Assembly: GCA_900095095.1 (NCBI GenBank)
Contig: FMBT01000314.1
Coordinates: 372,001 to 436,000 of the forward strand
Source: Fragilariopsis cylindrus CCMP1102
Lineage: Eukaryota; Bacillariophyta; Bacillariophyceae; Bacillariales; Bacillariaceae
Length of the DNA: 64,000 nucleotides
Direction: 5' to 3'
This document shows positions 36,351 to 48,167 of this stretch, piece after piece. Both the position numbers and the translations under genes were made by a program. Under the pieces are notes generated by a model. That model worked only from the letters and a program-made list of their open reading frames with translations, was not told the DNA's origin and did not search any database. Positions within the stretch are counted from its first letter, which is position 1; the number at the start of each line of letters is the position of its first letter.

Positions 36351-36358
36351 GGTTTCGC

Positions 36359-36885
36359 GATGTGTATTTTTTTTGTTTTTTGAATTGAAACGGGATTGAT
36401 TTATAAATTTTTCTGCATTGTTTTTAACGCTCGCTCGTTTCATCGCTAATTACTCATTCCCGCGCTACATGGGGCTTAATGAAACATTTAACAGTCAATT
36501 AACATCATCGCGGGAATCTTGAAACTGGCAAGGCAGGATGTGCACACACGTGCATGTGCAAATGACAATTTCATTATTAGTTTCCCTTTCATTCTCGTCG
36601 CCTTGTGTTTGTCGTTCCAATGGATAAACCAATAAAATCAATTTAAAAAAAGAAGAAGATTAGTTCTTTCTACCTGGTACAACAACAAACTCTGCTAAAG
36701 CTACTGTAAAGCTATCAGAAAAGGCAACAGCAGATCCTTATTACAGGCCGCATACAACAGCTTTATTTGTGTGTCTCGACTCGACTTGACTTGATTTACC
36801 CCCCCCCCCCCCCCCTCAAAAAAGTTTTGTCTCTTTCCGACGACGACGACGACGACGACAATAAATAAATATATAATATACCATA
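36359..36885. other. Intergenic, promoter side of the four-TM gene
   Basis: Contains a C run (about 36799-36814) and a CGA repeat (about 36838-36858) just before the next start codon. No other feature. Confidence 0.4.
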
Positions 36886-37954
36886 ATGGCTGATCATGAT
36901 GAGGGATTAATGGGAGCAGTAGGCGGTGGTATCGATGGTGGTGGTGTTTCTAATAGTGCTAGTGCTAGTAATAGTCCAATGATTGTTGTGAAAAAGAATA
37001 ATATCTTAACTAAATTATTTTCATCCTGTTCACCAGATCCAAGAGGATCTGTTCATCGAGCATGGGGGATTAGTTTATTATTTGTGGTGATGTATTTTGC
37101 ATTATCAATATTTGAAAGTAAGTTTAAATGTTACGTTTGCGTTACTGTTACTGTACCGGATGGATGGATGGTTCGGACGGAACGGAAAGGAAAGGAAAGG
37201 AACGGGAATGCCATTACATTACAAAATAACGAACAGAACAGGGCGGGGTAGCGACAAAGTCGTGTGGGCATTATGATCCTTCAAAACGAAAAAAGTCCGT
37301 TCCATCACCATCAACACAAAACCCCGTCGTCGTCCTTTCTTCCAAAAAAGAAATAAATCGCATTTTTAATCAATGACCCTCGACCTCATCATCATTATCA
37401 TTCATCGATCGTGACTAACTTTAGATTTTTCTTTTTCCAATTCTTTTCTTTCTCGGTCTTCATATGATTTGAATATATATATAATAATAACAATAGTGGT
37501 TAGTTTACAACAATCTGGTGATGGATCCGTGGCATTAATTGTGGCAGCAATCTGGACCGGAATCATACATTTAGCATTAGGTGTCTTAGGTACCTTCGTC
37601 CTCAAGAGATTTCCAACATCTTTTAGTGTTGGGTTCTTTCTAGGTGTCTTAGTGGTATTAGCCAATCAAAATATTATTTTATATGCCTCCTTTCATAAAT
37701 ATACACAAGGATCACAACGTGCGAATCAAGTCTTTGCATCCTTAGGATTTGTGTTATTTGTCGTCTTATCATTTATGTCATTGCTTTTAGTACATTTTAA
37801 AGAAGAGGTGGTGGTTTCACCATTAGATGAGGATGGTATGGATGATGATAATAATGACAACAATAATGAGAATGTCGTAGTGCAGAATAATAATACCGGT
37901 ACCGTTAGTGGTGGAGTAGTAATGGCAACAATGCAACAAATGCACATTGCATAA
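36886..37954 (+). CDS. Four-transmembrane protein of unknown family
   Basis: Two exons, 36886-37117 and 37497-37954, joined by a GTAAGT...ATAG intron in phase 1, give 229 residues. A Gly/Ser/Asn-rich N-terminus precedes SPDPRGSVHRAWG. Four hydrophobic helices follow: GISLLFVVMYFALSIFE, ALIVAAIWTGIIHLALGVLG, VGFFLGVLVVLANQNIILYA and FASLGFVLFVVLSFMSLLLV. The tail is acidic and Asn-rich. The first helix is split from the others by the intron. Topology predicts both ends on the same side. I do not recognise the family; it is not a clear tetraspanin because no CCG motif is seen. Confidence 0.8.
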
Positions 37955-39148
37955 AATCAAGCTTATCAGAGAGAGAGAAAGAGAGAGAGAATACGTATAT
38001 CAAAAAGAAATATATATACATATAGTTAATAGCTTGGGGTATTAAAGAAGGAAGGAAAGAAAGAAGAAAGAAAAAACTTGAAACACTTTTGCTTTCTTTA
38101 TATATGTAATTTTACGATTGGACGAAGTTGTGAGTGAAACCCTTTTTCTTTATCTTTCATTCCAACGTTTCAAACTACTAGTAGAAAGAAGAAAAAAAAT
38201 ATGAAAAATCAAAAACAAAACAAAACAAACAACGTGAGAGAGGTAAGGAGGAAATGATGGGAAGGAGGAAGTTATATAAGCAAAGAAAAAAACAAAACAA
38301 AACAAAAAATGGTATATACCGGTAGTAATAGTCATCAATCGTCGTAGTAGTATTGTATGTTGAAAATGTCTTTTTTGTATACATGCTATCTTTCTTCATC
38401 TTTCTTTCCGTCCTTCACTTTCATTTCCATTTAAAGATTGAAACTCTTCTTTCCAATCAAATCGAGAGCTAGCTAGCTAGCTACAGTAGGAGCGTGCCAC
38501 ATCGATTTGATTTGATTTGATGTTGAGAGGGAGATCAAGATATTATGTAAAATAAATAATAAAGAATTAATAATACAAAAATAACACGATACTATACCAT
38601 ACTGTTACTTACTGCCACTACATTGCATCGAATAAAATTTCGGCCCTGCATTCCCTTCCTTCTCGCTTTTACTGTATCTCTCGTTTTTACACCATTTAGT
38701 GCTGAGTGCTGAGTCGAGTGCCACCTGGTACAGTATGCTCAACCTGCTGCTGGTATGGTATGGCACTCATAAAAGAATACTACAAACAGATCAGAGTGAG
38801 TCATAGAATAATAATACATCATCAATCTTCTATCTGCGCACCCCCTGCATCTCCCCCTTAGCATGCTATGGTGCAAAGGAACAGGAAAAGAAAAGCAGCA
38901 ACAGAGAAAACCAAGAGGAAGAACAAAACAGAAGCCTTTCATGCCTTCTTTCAAGCTATCATTCCCATAGTACAAGAGATAAGTACAGACAGATGCATAG
39001 ACCGGAACAAGCCTGTATTAGGGGGACATATATTGTATGCAAAAAAAAGGAATTATTTATGAACACTTTAACTTGTCTTCAAAGGACAGACCTGTACTAA
39101 ATTTAGTTTTTATTTTAAATAATGCGAAAAAACTAAATCATGTCCTGT
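37955..39148. other. Intergenic with simple repeats
   Basis: GA-rich tract (about 37968-37990), AAACA runs, a CTAGCTAGCTAG stretch (about 38467-38482) and GATTT repeats. A Lys/Arg-rich forward frame at 38868-39062 has no family resemblance and is not called. Confidence 0.4.
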
Positions 39149-41499
39149 GGTACTTGCTACCTACCTGTACCACTCCACTTTCTGGTATTCTAACCCATCC
39201 TAGCATGTATGTATAAAGTCCCAATCAGATGGTATGATCTGAGCTTAATATGATAGGGTGGATACCTGGACCGGACTTTGGGGTGCTAGGTATGTTTTCT
39301 TCACACTGGAAGGTAGTAAAGGGTGTGATGCAGCCTAGGACATGGGAAAATGGCCCATTGGGAGGGGGGGGGGGGGGGGGGTATGTGACCTAGCACAAAC
39401 TCAAAAAGGTAAAATGTCCCAAACTAAGCACATGGGGTTGACCATATACACCAAAAGGAATATAAACTTGGCAAGCTATGGGCAGGACCATGCTTATGTG
39501 GGCGCTAAAGGGGGAAACCTGTTTTGGGGCCTGAATGACCATTTCTGGGGCTTAGCACACCCTGACACCTTCCTAACCTCCCTACAGCCCTAAGCAATAG
39601 TTGTATCTTGTACCCATAGGAGGTATAATGTTGTTCTCCATACAATCTTTCAAGGTTATTAGGTCTGTATTGATGGTGCATCAGGGCCTTGATTACATGC
39701 GCACTTGGTACTTAGAGAAATTGACTGTTTTAATAGCGGTTGATTTTGACCAGTAACACCCCAAATGAATGTATGGTTACCTAGAACAATGATAGAATCC
39801 AGAACCTTATGAATTATATTGATGCCTAGCTATTTTATTTGGGACTCAGCATATCTGGTATGGACGCAGTAGCATCTCAAATATTATTGCAATGTGTGCA
39901 TTTTGGGCCATTTTATATCTATTCTATTGTTCCCGGCCCTGCCACACCATCAATATGGCAGATGTTCCAGATTTTGTTGGTGTATTTTTGACTATATACA
40001 TATATGGAAGGTATCTGGATGTTCAAACCATGGTCCAAATCCTTTTTTTTGATGTTTTGGCAGCCTATTTCTGAATGGTACTTTTGGGCATGGAAATATG
40101 ACATGTTGGCCAAAATGCAATGTTTGTGTTCTGGAGGCAAGCATAAGGTAAGTATGAGGGACTATGACCCTTGGTTCATCCTCTATGAATATAGGACGAA
40201 TGACTGTGTGGTATTTTGGTGCACCATGCTAGTTCTAGAATTTAAGAAGAAGTTATTAAACTCCACTGGAGAATTTGTGAGATAAAAATGATACCAATCA
40301 GAATTACTTTAGTCAAGTGATGAAGAACCACCAGGGATGGTAGGAGGGAAACACAATGTTCTAGTACACTATATGTGGATGTTGGTGCACCCGACCCATC
40401 TGGTGTTGTCCTCTGTAACCATTTCAAATGAGATATTTTGTGGTTCATTTTGATCAACAATCTCTTTTTTGTGTGCCTACCACATTAGCAAAACGATTTT
40501 CTTCCCCCCCAACCACATGAACAAAAAACTTGTAGGAGGCTAAAGCAATGTTCTAATACACTATGGGGATAGTTGTGTACCTGACCCATCTGGTGTTGTC
40601 CTATGGAACCCTTTCAAATGAGATATTTTGTGGTTCATTTTGATCAAAAATCTCTTTTTTGTGTGCCTACATTAGCAAAACAAATCCCCCCCCCCCCCCA
40701 CATTAGCAAAACAAATTTTATTCCACAACCACATGAACAAAAAACTTGGAGGAGGCAAATATAATGTTCTAATACATTATGAGGATGTTTGTGCACCTGA
40801 CCCATCTGGTGTTGTCCTATTGAACCCTTTCAATTGAGATTTTGTGTGGTTTATTTTGATCAAAAACTTGTTATTTGTGTGCCTACCACATTAGCAAAAT
40901 GAATTTTATTCCGCAACCAGAGGAACAAAAAAGTTGTGGGAGGCAAACACAATGTTCTAGTACACCATATGGATGCTAGTTCACCTGACTCATCTGGTGT
41001 TGTACTCTGCAACCCTTTCAAATGAGATATGTTGTGGTTCATTTTGATCAAAAATCTTGTTGTTTTTGTGCCTACTACTTTAGCAAAACAAATCTCCCCC
41101 CCCCCCCCCCCCACATTAGCAAAACAAATTTTATTCCGCAACCACATGAACAAAAAACTTGGAGGAGGCAAATATAATGTTCTAATACATTATGTGGATG
41201 TTTGTGCACCTGACCCATCTGTTGAGATTTTTTGTGGTTCATTCTGATCAACAATCTCTTTTTTGTGTGCCTACCACATTAGCAAAACGATTTTCTTCCC
41301 CCCCAACCACATGAACAAAAAACTTGTAGGAGGCTAAAGCAATGTTCTAATACACTATGGGGATAGTTGTGTACCTGACCCATCTGGTGTTGTCCTATGG
41401 AACCCTTTCAAATGAGATATTTTGTTGTGTGTACGCATACATTTTAAATCCTTAAAATGTGTGCTGTGTGTAAGCCTACGTATATTGTGAGATACCAGT
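39149..41499 (+). repeat. 2.35-kb dispersed repeat, copy 2
   Basis: Same orientation and plan as 24990-27356: unique first half, then a tandem array from about 40290, then the same terminal hairpin (ACATTTTAA ATCC TTAAAATGT) and GAGATACCAGT end. Array units here carry poly-C interruptions (about 40687-40699 and 41096-41112) not present in copy 1. A block near 40440-40620 is repeated almost exactly at 41230-41410, showing recent turnover inside the array. Confidence 0.75.
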
Positions 41500-41670
41500 C
41501 TTCGGGGGACGGAAGGGGGGAGAAAATGGATATATATAAAATGCCCTTAAAGGTTACTAAAGAACTGATCATTAAATTTAAACGACACAAGCAACGATGG
41601 AGACACTTGCTTGTGCACTAGTACTGTAACACAGCAGAAAGCAAGTAAAAATAATACAGAACGTAGAGAG

Positions 41671-42421
41671 ATGGAACCCCAAAAGATCCAAACAACGGTG
41701 GAGAGGAAAACGAAAGTACGATATGTGAAGCAGAAGCACTCACGGAAGGGAAGTTGGCGTTGAAACTGAAACAATTCAAGCTGAATATTGGAGGTACGAG
41801 GTATGAAGTTTCGAACTCACTCTTGGATCAATTCCCAGGTTCAATGTTGCGTCGAATTACTTCAGATACATGGAATAACGAGAGCAATGATCCATTATTG
41901 GATCCGGACCTGACGAAGAAAGAAGAAATTTTTATCGAAAGGGATGGCGGAAGATTCAAGTTTGTCTTAGATTATATGAGAGATGGAGAAGTTTCCCTTC
42001 CGTTGTCTATTCCTCGTCAACAACTTGTGAGTGATATGGAATATTACGGCATCGACTTCGATGAGACGCGAATCACTCTGGGTGTGGCAAACCCAAATGA
42101 TGCATTCCATAAATTATCAGAATATTACTATGAAAAAGAGAGATTCAAAAAGATTTTTCAAGTCAAACAAAAAGACATCGAGATTAGCTATTGTAAGTTA
42201 GCGAACCAAAAAAGATAGTTCGACAATTGGGAGAAAAAGAAAGGTTTTATTACACATTTAAAGAATTGCAACCTCATCTAAATTCGTATGGGTTGAAGGG
42301 GTTTGATATAATACAAGGGGAAAAGAAGGTTGTACCGCGTGGCTACTACCACGATGAATCTGTAACATACAAACAAAAAGAAGCGCCATATTCCATAGAA
42401 TTACAGGTGAAAATGCTCTAA
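41671..42421 (+). CDS. KCTD-like BTB/POZ (T1-type) protein, frame-broken
   Basis: The T1/BTB_2 fold of potassium-channel tetramerisation domains is clear: FKLNIGGTRYEVSNSLLDQF, FIERDGGRFKFVLDYMRDGE and VSDMEYYGID (about 41775-42060). No channel helices follow, so this is a soluble KCTD-like oligomeriser, usually a Cullin-3 adaptor or scaffold. The start is ATG 41671 (MEPQK). One base appears missing in AAAAG at 41682, after which DPNNGGEENE leads into the domain. A second single-base loss near 42215 joins to a C-terminus ending SIELQVKML. The C-terminal region is not recognised. Confidence 0.75.
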
Positions 42422-43998
42422 TCGGTTATAACAATAACACAAACGGATGCATACAGGCTGACGGAATAACAAATTTTCAGGCAATCTTTGTCTCTATCTT
42501 ATCACGCTGAAATCATATTATATAAAAACTAAATAATTGTATTCTGCTCTATTGGAATTCTTGCCTCACCCTACCATACTGTACAAGTAGTTAACCTAGA
42601 ATTCTCACGAATGAAAAGATATATTTCTATCACGACCACAACAAATTGGGGACTGCTATTCAGATACCAATATATTATTACAATGTTGTATTCGCCACTG
42701 TAACAATCAACAATCAATAATCAACAATCAACAATCAACAACCACCACAACCACCACCTCCATCACCATCACCATCGCACCCACCATCACCATCACGACA
42801 ACCACCACCACATCCGAACCCTCCTCCCCAACCCACAATTCCAGCACCACTGCGTTCAAGTTAAGTGCAGGTAAGATCTGGGAAAATGTCAAATTTTCCA
42901 CACAAGCGCAGCACAGTACCATTTCATTGTGGAATTATGTAGCTCACAAGACATGGTCACTCATCCACACAAACATGTATCAACAGAGACGACAGGAAAG
43001 AATAATGGTTGGACAAAAGATAATATAATAAGTTCCAGGACCAAGCGAGACTCTAATTCTCACTCACAATAATTTTACTATGCAGGAAATTTGGCAGGAA
43101 ATTTGTCATTGCATACCACTTATCAGAAAGTATATACGCAACACCATCTACCCACACCATTCACTGGATCCCAATCCCTTTGAATGTCAGCAAATCCTTT
43201 GAAAGAAGATCAGTACTGGAAATTCCCTTGTAAAATCAACAGGGGTAGGAAGGACCATCATCTGGCACACAAAACATGCGTGTATGGTCTCTCTCTCTCT
43301 CTCCCTCACTATGCTATGCTTTTTTCTCATTCATACCTGTGTTTTAACTTATGGTAAAATGTTTGGTCTTTCTCTTTCTCTTGCTATCTACCTAAATTTC
43401 ACCTTCCTCTTTGACTTGCTGGTATAGATTCAATATTAGTGCTAAATTCTCCCTACATCTTGTGCAATTATTGCAGCAGGCTTACCTCCATGTTGAGAGG
43501 CAATCTTGATAAAGAAAGAGAAAAACTTAACTGTCTGCTGCTGGTAATTATCATAGTAAGGGCTATGAGTGAACTCAATGAATAGTTCTACAAAAGATGC
43601 CTTTAATACTAATAGCTATCCAGTACACTAAGCAAAGTTGTGACCAGGTGCTTGTTACCGCTATTCCACATTACAAATCGAATAGATATATCTAAAATCC
43701 TACTGTTTGCAGCAGCTATGTTTGTCGGAACAAGTAGTGATTCATTCGAGATACCAACTACTGTTTAAAAAGAAAAGAACTCAACCACAGTTACGATTAT
43801 AGTATTATCTTAAAAAAGGAGACTAGATTTTAATTTGTCTACTACAAGCGAAGTTACACACACTCGAAACGCATACCATCAATCTTCTTTATCTTACGTA
43901 CAGTACATAGAATGTAAAGTAACGATTTTTTCTAAACTTTCCTTTTTTCATCTTCATTTCTAAATCAATCATTCATTCTCTCTTTTTTCTTTCTTGCT
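42422..43998. other. Intergenic, microsatellites only
   Basis: CAATCAA-type repeat (about 42705-42740) followed by CCACCATCAC-rich sequence to about 42815, and a TC run near 43290. No supported gene in about 1.5 kb. Confidence 0.45.
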
Positions 43999-44779
43999 TT
44001 ATTCAAATTTTCCCAAAATATCGGATTCACGGAATAAAAATACTTCCTCCTTCTCATCACCAATTTTAATTTTCATACCACCATATTCTGGTAATAATAC
44101 TTTATCACCCACACTTAATGTGGTGGGATGTAAGTTCCCGGTGACATCACGATCACCAGGACCCACTGCAACAATTTCACCTTCATTCGGATCTTTGGTA
44201 GTATCCGTTGGTAAAAATAAACCAGAGGATAATTGTGTTTCTTTTGGTGCACGTTTTACTAAGACACGATCAGCAAGTGGTTGTAATTTACGAAATAATG
44301 TCTGTTGTTACGTTACGTTATGTTATGTTTTGTGTGCACGTGATGTGTATTTTTGTGTTGTTTGTAGAAAATATTCCATTTTTCAGTCAGCCAGTTCAAG
44401 CGAATTGTTTTATTTTATTTTAATTTAATTTAATTTTTGGTGGAATGATTTCGTATCGATAGATGGATTGATTGACGAAGAGAAAAGTTCAGAGATGTGA
44501 ATGAAACAAGCGAAAGGAAAATATGTTGTTAGATAAAACAGATAAAAAAGGAAGAACGAGAATAATTGGGTCAACACAAACAACACGAAAGATATTATTC
44601 AATTGGAACACTACCGGTACAGTAACAATCGATCGTCGTTTCACGAATGAATCAAACCAACCCATACGAAACAGAACTCGATAACTAACAGCTCAAGACG
44701 ATCCGATGATTGCTTCAAACTTTTATCTTCTTTATCTCTCTTTCTCTCTGATGATCATACTTACGCGTGTTCGGAACAT
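43999..44779 (-). CDS. CPN10: Chaperonin 10 (Hsp10), mitochondrial type
   Basis: Co-chaperonin that caps the Cpn60 ring during protein folding, here most like the mitochondrial form. Exon 2 (43999-44301) encodes nearly the whole protein: LFRKLQPLADRVLVKRAP, then LFLPTDTTKDPNEGEIVAVG, then VGDKVLLPEYGGMKIKIGD, then FRESDILGKFE. Exon 1 (44765-44779) is only 15 bp and codes MFRTR. It is joined in phase 0 through a 463-bp intron (CGC|GTAAGT...AACAG). The total of 105 residues is the usual length. The positively charged MFRTR start fits a short uncleaved mitochondrial signal. The mobile loop region lies between residues 20 and 40. The next gene starts divergently about 850 bp away. Confidence 0.88.
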
Positions 44780-45629
44780 GATGATGGATTGTCTTTTTTT
44801 TTGGATTAGGTTAATGTAATGTTGTTGTGAATGGCTCAAGCATGAGTGAATCAAGATGAGAAAGGAGAGAGCGAATGCAAAATCTTCACATCATCTTTTC
44901 TTGCTTTTCAAAACATACAATTCACGTGACTCGCTGTGCGGCTGTGACTGCATTTTGTGTGCTGTCACGAATGGAACAGAAGATGGCGATGATGCGAAGG
45001 AAATTATTATTCATCGATTTTCTTCTTTTTTGTTCGGGCGGGTGCAGCGGACAGACTTGCATGTTACTTTGAGAGGTATGTACATACCCTTGTATTCAAA
45101 TCTTTGAGCATAAGTACTGTAGACTACTATCATACCTATCATACTCGCAATCATTAATGTACGTAAGGTATGATGATACTGATAATGCTAACGGTATGTG
45201 GCGTGACATCGAGCTCGGCGATCACTTCGCGCACCTCGTGCTTCATATTTTGTTTTTCAAAATTAAATTTCAATAAAACGCTTCGGTTAGAACAAAATAT
45301 TTCATTTCGTGACTCTTTACCAGACTCAAATCAAATCCACCAGCCATACTTCACCTAGTTGTAGAGCTACCGTACGTGTACAAGGCGTACCGTAGTATTC
45401 TACTAGTACTTTTGTTCCTACCAGAGACAAGATCTGAAACGGAAACAAAAAGATTGGACCGGTAGCCGAAAAAAGAAACGCACAATCGAGATAGAGTTCA
45501 TTCTATTGTAAGGTGGAACATTACAACCCCCGTGAACGACACAAATACTGGCTCTCTGATAAAATATATTACACCAACAAATACTAGCAGTAACAACAAC
45601 ACCAACAGCAGCAAATACAAGCAATAACT
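44780..45629. other. Divergent intergenic region
   Basis: Between the Cpn10 start and the NPF-protein start. Several short frames but none with recognisable features. It must contain both promoters. Confidence 0.35.
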
Positions 45630-47591
45630 ATGAACGACTTTGCAAACATTCGAGTATGGGAAGGAGCGGATGCTACCAGTAACAACCCGATCTTGATCAT
45701 TGAAGATGACAATGATGTGGACAATAATAATATCTATCATCAGACAGAAGAAAAGAAGAAAAGTAGTAGTAGCAGTAAGAAAAAGAAAAGAAGACGCCGT
45801 AAGAAGAAGGTATCAGAAGAAGAATCGTCCATTGCAGATTCTATGTTAAGTTCAATTTTAAGTGAAAGTGAACTTAGTAGTGATGATGATAGTAATATGA
45901 ATAATCATGGAGCTGGTTATGGAGATAATAGTAGGTTAACAACTTTATCTGAGGAAACGACAACGAACAATGATTATTATCATAACAACAACATTAACAA
46001 TGATTTTTATGGTAACCGTAACACTAGTAATAATAATTACAATGTCAGTCCCTCCTCCTTTTCCCCATCGAAGATGATGAGCAAGCAGCAAGAAAGATTT
46101 CCTCGTTTGGCCGAGAAGAATCGTCATATCGCTGCCACTCCCACCATCCTCCCCGCTGCTGCATCCGGTAACAAAAGTCGCTTGTCGGCTCGGCAACAGA
46201 AACGACAACAGGAATTGAAGGCATTATATCCCTCTTCCGAAGATGAAGCTGAAGATAAAGCTGCCGTCGATAATGATAATGATAATGATAATGATGATGA
46301 TGATGGTAGTAAGAATCCATTCAGTGCTAAAAATGAAGGAAAACAACAACAAGTTGTTGATACTGCCGATGATGACGGTAGTAGGAATCCATTTGGTAGT
46401 AACGATAATGATTACTCTTCATCTGATAATGAACAGTATGAACAAAGGAATCCATTTAAGGAAACAGCCAAAAACTCTGCATTGAATCCATTTGATGATA
46501 ATAATGATGATAGTGATGCATCTTCTGCTGTAATTCCTCCTCCACGATCGACGTATCGTAATGAAGAAGTAGCAGCGGTAGCAGCAGCGAATCAAAAAGA
46601 AGTAGTTGTTGATGATGCCGACGATGATGGTAGCAAGAATCCATTCAGTAGTGGTTGTGTTAGTGGAAAACAACAACAACGAGAGGCCGTTGTTGATGAT
46701 GCCGACGATGATGGTAGCAAGAATCCATTCAGTGGTGGTGGTGGTAGTGGAAATCAACAACAACGAGAGGCCGCTGTTTCTGCCAATACAAATCCATTTG
46801 CAGAAGCTAATGATGATATTGAAGAACACGACGAAGTTGATACTGATGAAGATGAAATGAGGACAGTTGTTTCCGAAGATTGTATCGAAACGACCCTTCA
46901 AGAAGACAGAGGAGTAGTGGAGATCCGTTCCTTAGTCAAGTCCAGGAGTGATGTAGAGGAGGAAGAGAATGAAGAGGATGAAGAAGAAGAAGAAGAGGAG
47001 GAGGAAGAGGACGATGAAGAGGACATTATCGAGTCATCCAAACGTCTACTACGTTGTGTCGATCAACGTATGCAGTATCAGCAAAAGAAGGATGGTGTCC
47101 AATCACTCAAAGCAACGATTCAGCAAATGAAAACACAGGCTGAAGCTATGGCGGAACAATTGCGACGTGCAGTTGAAACTAAGTGTGATTTAGTTCTAGC
47201 ACAAAATGAGATGGAACGCCGTCACGAGCAAGATCAGATTGCCAAAGAAGGTGAAGTTAAGGACTTACGTATGTACATCCAAGAAATATTAGAAACACAG
47301 GCAAAATCTGAATTAAATTTCATGAATGAGATTTCATCTTTGGCCAACAAATTAGATGGTAATCAACGGAAACATAAAAAGTTAACCCAAGAAAGAGATA
47401 ATGAAATTTCTAAACTAGAATCGAAGATCGATTCAATGAAAGTTGGTTCAGTCCGAGATAACTCATCTCGTAGGGCTTTCCGGAATAGATTCAGTGACGG
47501 TGGTTCTACCTCTTCAAGTGTGGGAGGTTGCAGTTATTCTTCAGGCCGATCTGGTCGATCCCGTAGTAGGAATATCCATCCAGCTGAGTAG
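45630..47591 (+). CDS. Coiled-coil protein with seven NPF motifs
   Basis: Intact single-exon protein of 653 residues. The N-terminus (MNDFANIRVWEGADATSNNP) is followed by a Ser/Lys/Arg-rich basic block. A low-complexity middle holds seven Asn-Pro-Phe motifs between about residues 228 and 390. Four are in near-identical repeats of DDDGSKNPFS. After a long Glu/Asp run (about 46960-47020) comes a coiled coil (about residues 475-610, QSLKATIQQMKTQAEAMAEQ onward). The tail is Ser/Gly/Arg-rich. NPF is the classical ligand of EH domains in endocytic adaptors, so an endocytosis or vesicle-scaffold role is a reasonable inference. No ENTH, ANTH or other membrane-binding domain is visible. Confidence 0.8.
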   Translation: MNDFANIRVWEGADATSNNPILIIEDDNDVDNNNIYHQTEEKKKSSSSSKKKKRRRRKKKVSEEESSIADSMLSSILSESELSSDDDSNMNNHGAGYGDNSRLTTLSEETTTNNDYYHNNNINNDFYGNRNTSNNNYNVSPSSFSPSKMMSKQQERFPRLAEKNRHIAATPTILPAAASGNKSRLSARQQKRQQELKALYPSSEDEAEDKAAVDNDNDNDNDDDDGSKNPFSAKNEGKQQQVVDTADDDGSRNPFGSNDNDYSSSDNEQYEQRNPFKETAKNSALNPFDDNNDDSDASSAVIPPPRSTYRNEEVAAVAAANQKEVVVDDADDDGSKNPFSSGCVSGKQQQREAVVDDADDDGSKNPFSGGGGSGNQQQREAAVSANTNPFAEANDDIEEHDEVDTDEDEMRTVVSEDCIETTLQEDRGVVEIRSLVKSRSDVEEEENEEDEEEEEEEEEEDDEEDIIESSKRLLRCVDQRMQYQQKKDGVQSLKATIQQMKTQAEAMAEQLRRAVETKCDLVLAQNEMERRHEQDQIAKEGEVKDLRMYIQEILETQAKSELNFMNEISSLANKLDGNQRKHKKLTQERDNEISKLESKIDSMKVGSVRDNSSRRAFRNRFSDGGSTSSSVGGCSYSSGRSGRSRSRNIHPAE

Positions 47592-47810
47592 TAAATAAGG
47601 CAGTCAAGATAAAAAATTAAAAATAAATTATGGGGTACCCCAGTTACCGTGTGATTCACAACGTAATATTGGCGATAAAACATACTATGAGACTCTTAGA
47701 ATGATAAGTAGCTGTTGACAACAGCCTCAAAAGTTATCTTTATACGTAATATTGAACTACATTTATATATTAATATCCCTTCTTTCTCTTTTTGACCTAC
47801 TAGTACCTTT

Positions 47811-48167
47811 AATCGAATCTCATTCACATTCACATACGGTACGAAGACGACGTGTCGTGTACTGTATATCTATGCACCACGAACGAACGAACGACGTACA
47901 TTTTCCCCATCGCATCGCTTCGCCTCTCCTCAACTCGATCAATTGTTTCGTCAATCACTTCTTGTTTTTCCGATTGCGTACCGTATACAGGGTATGTTGT
48001 TGTTTTAGGATACTTTACGTAATGATGGTATACATACACGTGCACGTGCTATACTGTACTGTACTGCATACCAACCAACGTATACTCGTCGCATCTCTCG
48101 ATCCGTTCATTATTTTCACCACATCTATTTCTTTCTTTCTTTCTTACTTTATATATTTGTCTTTGTG
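47811..48167 (+). repeat. 0.4-kb dispersed repeat, copy 1
   Basis: Shares with 50618-51037 the blocks CACATACGGTACGA, GACGTGTCGTGTACTGTA, CGAACGACGTACATTTTCCC, TGTTGTTTTAGGATACTTTA, GCATACCAACCAACGT and TTTGTCTTTGTG. It ends with a TTTC run and stops at the 3' end of the reverse-strand gene at 48168. No open frame of note. Family unclassified. Confidence 0.75.

Noticed and set aside
38868-39062. Lys/Arg-rich forward frame
   Set aside because: Short, no family resemblance, ends beside the dispersed repeat; no supporting gene structure.
44856-45358. Several short frames upstream of the NPF protein
   Set aside because: Overlapping, without domains, signal peptides or splice support.
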